Source: JBHJOF01 sp050330055 (GTDB taxonomy: Bacteria; Pseudomonadota; Alphaproteobacteria; Kiloniellales; JAKSDN01). From it: a DNA stretch of 16,582 nucleotides. Location of the stretch: contig JBHJOF010000100.1 of NCBI GenBank assembly GCA_050330055.1, positions 1 to 16,582 on the forward strand. The letters are read 5' to 3'. Positions 13,918 through 16,582 of this stretch are shown here, in pieces; the stretch's first letter is position 1, and the number at the start of each line of letters is the position of its first letter. Both the position numbers and the translations under genes were made by a program. The notes beneath the pieces were generated by a model. That model was not told where the DNA came from and made no database searches. It saw nothing but the letters and a program-made list of their open reading frames with translations.

Positions 13918-14822
13918 TACTGCGAGCTCCCGAAGCTCATTTGTTGGGTCTCCTTGCCGCGGGCAATGGTGACCACGGTCTTTCTCTCGTTGGTTTGATG
14001 GCCGCTTACCAGCAGGCTCGCTTCGCTGTCCCAGGTGTAGGTCGCACCCTTTTCCGGGTCCGTTTCCTCCGGCAGCTGCTGCAGTTCGACCAGGCGCTCG
14101 AGCTCTTCCTCGTCCTTGACGATGCTGCGCAAGGCGAGAGACAGCGAGCCCAGCTCGCGGACCACCGCAAGGATCTCCGCCTGCTTGGGCGTGACCTCGA
14201 GCGTGGCGGTCTTGGCCAGCTTGGGCTGGCCGCTCTGGTCGTCGACTTTCTGGTCGAGCGCCAGGATACGGACGTTGGTCAGCACGGTTTCGCTGGCGCG
14301 CCGTTCGATCGACCTCTTGTTTTCCTCTTCCGCCGGTCTCAGCTCGAGTGTCTGGGTCAGGATGATGTCGACCCGGTCGCCGGGGAAGAGCAGGCCGGCG
14401 ATGCCGGAAGAGGCACCGATCTGAATCGAGACGGCACGGAAACCGGCCTGCAGCACCGCGGCGAGAAATCCGCGGTCGCCCGGCCGAATCAGGCGGTCTT
14501 GGGTGATCGGCTCGCCGGGCGTGAAGCTGCGCCGCACGACGGTGCCGTAGAGATCCTCTTCCTTGACCTTGCCCTTGACCAGATAGTTGTCCGGCAGGCT
14601 GTCATCCGGCCAGGCCTGCCAGCGCAGCTGGCCTTGCTTGATAAAGCTGCCGAGCGGCAGGTCGCGGCCGGCGACCAATACGAAGGGCGCCTTGGTCGGC
14701 GCCGGCGCCGGCGCCGCGGTTGGCTGGCTGCGCTGGCTCTCGATCCAGCCGCGCGCCACCAGCACCGTACCAACAGCCATGAGCAGGGCGGCTGCGATCA
14801 GCATAATGGATCGAAAAGTCAT
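13917..14822 (-). CDS. cpaB: Flp pilus assembly protein CpaB/RcpC
   Basis: A 301-residue protein with one N-terminal membrane segment (about 5-24), a proline/alanine-rich linker (33-46), a SAF domain (about 47-112, VLVAGRDLPLGSFIKQGQLRWQAWP and GEPITQDRLI), then the RcpC domain (about 118-230, GFRAVSIQIGASSGIAGLLFPGDRVDIILT). The remaining C-terminal part is charged and probably flexible. CpaB/RcpC is thought to connect the secretin with the periplasm. The ATG lies three bases after the cpaA stop, with AGGATAGG just upstream. It overlaps cpaC by one base. Confidence 0.93.
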   Translation of the reverse strand: MTFRSIMLIAAALLMAVGTVLVARGWIESQRSQPTAAPAPAPTKAPFVLVAGRDLPLGSFIKQGQLRWQAWPDDSLPDNYLVKGKVKEEDLYGTVVRRSFTPGEPITQDRLIRPGDRGFLAAVLQAGFRAVSIQIGASSGIAGLLFPGDRVDIILTQTLELRPAEEENKRSIERRASETVLTNVRILALDQKVDDQSGQPKLAKTATLEVTPKQAEILAVVRELGSLSLALRSIVKDEEELERLVELQQLPEETDPEKGATYTWDSEASLLVSGHQTNERKTVVTIARGKETQQMSFGSSQ

Positions 14823-14825
14823 GAC

Positions 14826-15332
14826 CTATCCTAGCTTTAGAATGGTAAACGCCACGTAAAGCGCGCCGGTCGCAATCGCGACGGCATAGGGCATCGGCTT
14901 CTTTGCAAAGTCTTCGTCGCCCGGTGTCGCAAAGACCAAGGCGGGGATGACCGCCTTTGCCAGGCGATGGCGCAGCCACATGATCAAGGCCATGACGCCG
15001 CCGGTAAGCGCGATCAGGAAAAGATAGGGCAGCACGAGCTGCGGCCCGGCCCAGAGGCCGCCCGCGGCCAGCAGCTTGGCGTCGCCGCCGCCGAGGCCGC
15101 CCAAGGCGAACAGCACGAATCCCGCGAGCAGCAGGCCGCCGCCGGTCATCAGGCCACCGAGCCAGTCGAGCGGCAGGCCGCTCGACAGCACGAAGGCCGG
15201 GTAGAGCAGGGCGATGCCGATGGAAATGCGGTTCGGGATCGTCAGGCTGCGCAGGTCGGACAGCGCCGCGCCCAGCATCAGGCCGCAGAATCCCAGCAGA
15301 CAGACGAGTGCGACGATGGATGACAGGGTCAT
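14826..15332 (-). CDS. cpaA: Prepilin peptidase CpaA/TadV
   Basis: A 168-residue inner-membrane aspartic protease of the A24 family, lacking the N-terminal methylase domain of PilD-type enzymes, as expected for CpaA/TadV. The two catalytic aspartates are Asp26 (SDLRSLTIPNR) and Asp84 (GGGDAKLL). About five to six membrane segments are visible across the sequence. Substrates in this window are the Flp pilin and the two TadE-like proteins. AAGG lies 8 bases before the ATG (15330-15332). It is probably the first gene of the long operon, since a strong terminator separates it from the pilin gene upstream. Confidence 0.93.
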   Translation of the reverse strand: MTLSSIVALVCLLGFCGLMLGAALSDLRSLTIPNRISIGIALLYPAFVLSSGLPLDWLGGLMTGGGLLLAGFVLFALGGLGGGDAKLLAAGGLWAGPQLVLPYLFLIALTGGVMALIMWLRHRLAKAVIPALVFATPGDEDFAKKPMPYAVAIATGALYVAFTILKLG

Positions 15333-15556
15333 GGCGGACCTTTTCCCGGCGTGTGCCGCGCCCCTGGCTCCGACGATTGGGGCTCGCGGCCGCCAGGCGC
15401 TCTTGTCGCGGCGTGCGAAGCGGCCATGCCGCCCCGGCTCCGCGAGATCCGCCCATCCATACGGCAGGTTCGGTTAGCCATTGGTTACTGCGGTCCGGCC
15501 AAACGGCCTCAATTGCCAGATCAGCCTGTAATGGCTGCGATACTTCGCAGGGCCCC
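15333..15556 (-). promoter_or_regulatory. Gene-free region upstream of cpaA, likely promoter region
   Basis: There is no convincing gene between cpaA and the pilin terminator, so the operon promoter should lie here on the minus strand. Two structures are visible. A bulged inverted repeat has GCGCC (15358-15362) plus TGGC (15365-15368) against GCCAGGCGC (15392-15400). The sequence TTAGCCATTGGTTAC (15474-15488) resembles a CtrA site: TTAGCCAT against TTAACCAT, and six of eight bases of TTAA-N7-TTAA. I could not pick out clear -35 and -10 boxes. Confidence 0.35.
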
Positions 15557-15593
15557 GAGAAAGAAATAGGGGCCGGAGTATGCTCCGGCCCCC
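15557..15593 (-). terminator. Strong intrinsic terminator after the pilin gene
   Basis: GGGGCCGGAG (15569-15578) and CTCCGGCCCC (15583-15592) form a perfect 10-base stem with a four-base loop. Read on the minus strand, the stem is followed by a T-rich run (TATTTCTTTCTC, from 15568 downward). It begins 58 bases after the pilin stop codon and would limit read-through into cpaA, allowing much more pilin than machinery to be made. Confidence 0.88.
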
Positions 15594-15650
15594 GTTTCCC
15601 TCGCTGCTCCCGCGCCGTCCCCGGCAGGGGATGAGCGGGATTGGCTCGAA

Positions 15651-15848
15651 TCAGCTGCCGCTGCCGCCGGCGGAGGCAGCCGCATCTTCCAGCTCGTCCG
15701 AAACGACAGTGAAGATCTCGACCAGCGAGCCACCCATCGCCTGGAGGGCGGTAATGGCAGCGACCGACACAAGGGCGGCGATCAGGCCATACTCGATGGC
15801 AGTCGCACCCGACTCGTCGGCCACAAAGGCCCGAATGACGTTGAACAT
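15651..15848 (-). CDS. Flp-type major pilin precursor
   Basis: A 65-residue Flp/PilA pilin. A 14-residue leader ends in Gly14; the mature protein would begin ATAIEYGLIAALVSVAAI, with Glu19 at +5 and Tyr20, the signature of Flp pilins. A single hydrophobic helix follows and then a short acidic and Gly/Ser-rich tail (DELEDAAASAGGSGS). The open frame extends upstream to 15953, but the true start is ATG 15846-15848: GGAG lies 8 bases before it, and the upstream residues have no pilin character. CpaA/TadV should cleave and CpaF/TadB/TadC assemble it. It has its own promoter region and terminator, fitting high expression. Confidence 0.95.
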   Translation of the reverse strand: MFNVIRAFVADESGATAIEYGLIAALVSVAAITALQAMGGSLVEIFTVVSDELEDAAASAGGSGS

Positions 15849-15991
15849 TATGCACTCTCCTCTAAAGCCCACACCGGTGTGCGTGTGATCGTGAGCGATA
15901 ATGCCCGAGGAGTCTGAACAGACCGTTAATACCGGAAGAAAAACGATATACAATTAAATAGTTATTCGAGAAAATATAGTAATAGATTTGT
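15849..15991 (-). promoter_or_regulatory. Pilin promoter region with CtrA-like box and two palindromes
   Basis: This AT-richer intergenic region lies upstream of the pilin gene. TGAA-N7-TTAA (15915-15929; TTAA-N7-TTCA on the pilin strand) matches seven of eight bases of the CtrA consensus. A perfect inverted repeat GTCTG-AA-CAGAC (15912-15923) overlaps it. A second perfect palindrome, CACACCGGTGTG (15870-15881), lies 21 bases before the start codon. In Caulobacter the pilin gene is activated by CtrA; that the same holds here is inference. No clear -35/-10 pair was found. Confidence 0.45.
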
Positions 15992-16516
15992 CTAAAATGC
16001 TGGATAGTTTGGGCCGGTTACCAGGCCGTACTTGCGCTTCGGACTGCGGAGCAGGCGGCCGCTGCCGAACCAGACCGCGGCGGTAAGCGCAATTGAGAGA
16101 TAGCCGTCGACCGCGTAGTGCCAGCCGAAGTGGACCGAGCCTAGCAGGACCACGGCGGCATAGACCGTGAGCAGCAGCCCAAGCTTTCGGCCAATCTGCC
16201 AGCCGAGCAGCGCTTGCAGGACCTCTACTGCGACGTGCAGGCTGGGCATGGCCGAGATGCCGCCGCCGGCCTCGACGTTGCCGCCCAGGTAGCCCTGCCA
16301 AAGGTATGACTGAGCCTCGAGCGACCAGTTGCGAAACTGCTGATTCGCGACCTGCAGGTAAGCCATGAGCTCGCCATAGGGGCCTTTAGTTCCCGTGATA
16401 AGGTCGTAGAAGCAAGGGCCAGCCGAGGACAGCACCAGGGCCAGCAGGATTGGTTGGGAAGGCAGAAACGAACAAGCCAAATTGGTAGCAAAATATTTAC
16501 ATGCTTTAGCACACAT
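15992..16516 (-). CDS. PAP2-type membrane phosphatase, N-terminally truncated
   Basis: A 174-residue protein matching the C-terminal half of the PAP2_3 branch of lipid phosphatases and transferases. GGGISAMPSLHVA (85-97) holds the PSLH motif, and SVHFGWHYAVD (127-137) holds His133 and Asp137 of the third motif, with Val in place of the usual Arg after Ser127. Membrane helices are visible at about 22-40, 93-108, 112-127 and 138-152. Proteins of this family usually have several more N-terminal helices and, in the wider PAP2 superfamily, a first motif with Lys and Arg; these are absent here. The first about 20 residues (MCAKACKYFATNLACSFLPS) come from strikingly AT-rich sequence, and an in-frame stop lies 24 bases upstream of the ATG. 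It may be a broken gene or one joined wrongly at the edge. The start codon is uncertain. Confidence 0.6.
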   Translation of the reverse strand: MCAKACKYFATNLACSFLPSQPILLALVLSSAGPCFYDLITGTKGPYGELMAYLQVANQQFRNWSLEAQSYLWQGYLGGNVEAGGGISAMPSLHVAVEVLQALLGWQIGRKLGLLLTVYAAVVLLGSVHFGWHYAVDGYLSIALTAAVWFGSGRLLRSPKRKYGLVTGPNYPAF

Positions 16517-16582
16517 TCCTTCAAAAGCAAAGGCTTTTCAAGAAAAAAAGAAAAAACCAACAAGGATTACTGGGGGTTTTAA

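Noticed and set aside
1..16582. CRISPR arrays, tRNA, rRNA, full insertion sequences or phage genes
   Set aside because: No regularly spaced repeats, no tRNA- or rRNA-like sequence, and no transposase or integrase were seen.

Overview
The window looks like a stretch of a high-GC alphaproteobacterial chromosome. The evidence is cpa-type naming and layout of the Flp pilus genes (including a CpaD lipoprotein), a SAM-II-type riboswitch, which is found mostly in Alphaproteobacteria, and CtrA-like half-site pairs upstream of pilus genes. A Rhodospirillales-like relative is a guess; nothing here fixes the genus.

Left part (1-4604), metabolic genes. Two small VOC/glyoxalase-fold genes lie on the minus strand (206-691, 775-1206). 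On the plus strand follow an acetylpolyamine amidohydrolase-type deacetylase (1409-2446), a single-domain rhodanese (2581-3006) and metZ, O-succinylhomoserine sulfhydrylase (3378-4604). The 371-base leader of metZ is the most interesting regulatory stretch. A TTGACA promoter element is followed in order by a canonical SAM-II aptamer, an intrinsic terminator, a large hairpin, a second SAM-II/SAM-V-like aptamer sharing the identical decamer GGCTAAAGCG, a small hairpin and the ribosome binding site. It reads as a two-step SAM-sensing leader: premature termination first, then translation control.

Right part (4634-15848), a near-complete tad/cpa (Flp, type IVc) pilus locus, transcribed right to left: flp pilin, cpaA/tadV prepilin peptidase, cpaB, cpaC secretin, cpaD lipoprotein, cpaE/tadZ, cpaF/tadA ATPase, tadB, tadC, then two TadE-like minor pilins. 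The tadD-type TPR lipoprotein (5912-6718) is inverted and sits between tadC and tadE. Genes from cpaA to tadC are tightly packed (overlaps of 1-4 bases or gaps of 3-12), so they are probably one translationally coupled operon. A strong terminator separates the pilin gene from cpaA.

The machine would work as follows. CpaA trims the three prepilins (Flp and the two TadE-like proteins, each with Gly before the cleavage site and Glu at +5). CpaF powers TadB/TadC in the inner membrane, CpaE helps localise the machine, and CpaC with CpaB, CpaD and TadD forms the outer-membrane exit.

Right edge (15992-16582): a PAP2-type phosphatase lacks its usual N-terminal membrane region, and the last ~100 bases are strikingly AT-rich. 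The left edge begins with a 9-base perfect inverted repeat (1-9 with 123-131). Both edges may be sequence-assembly boundaries.
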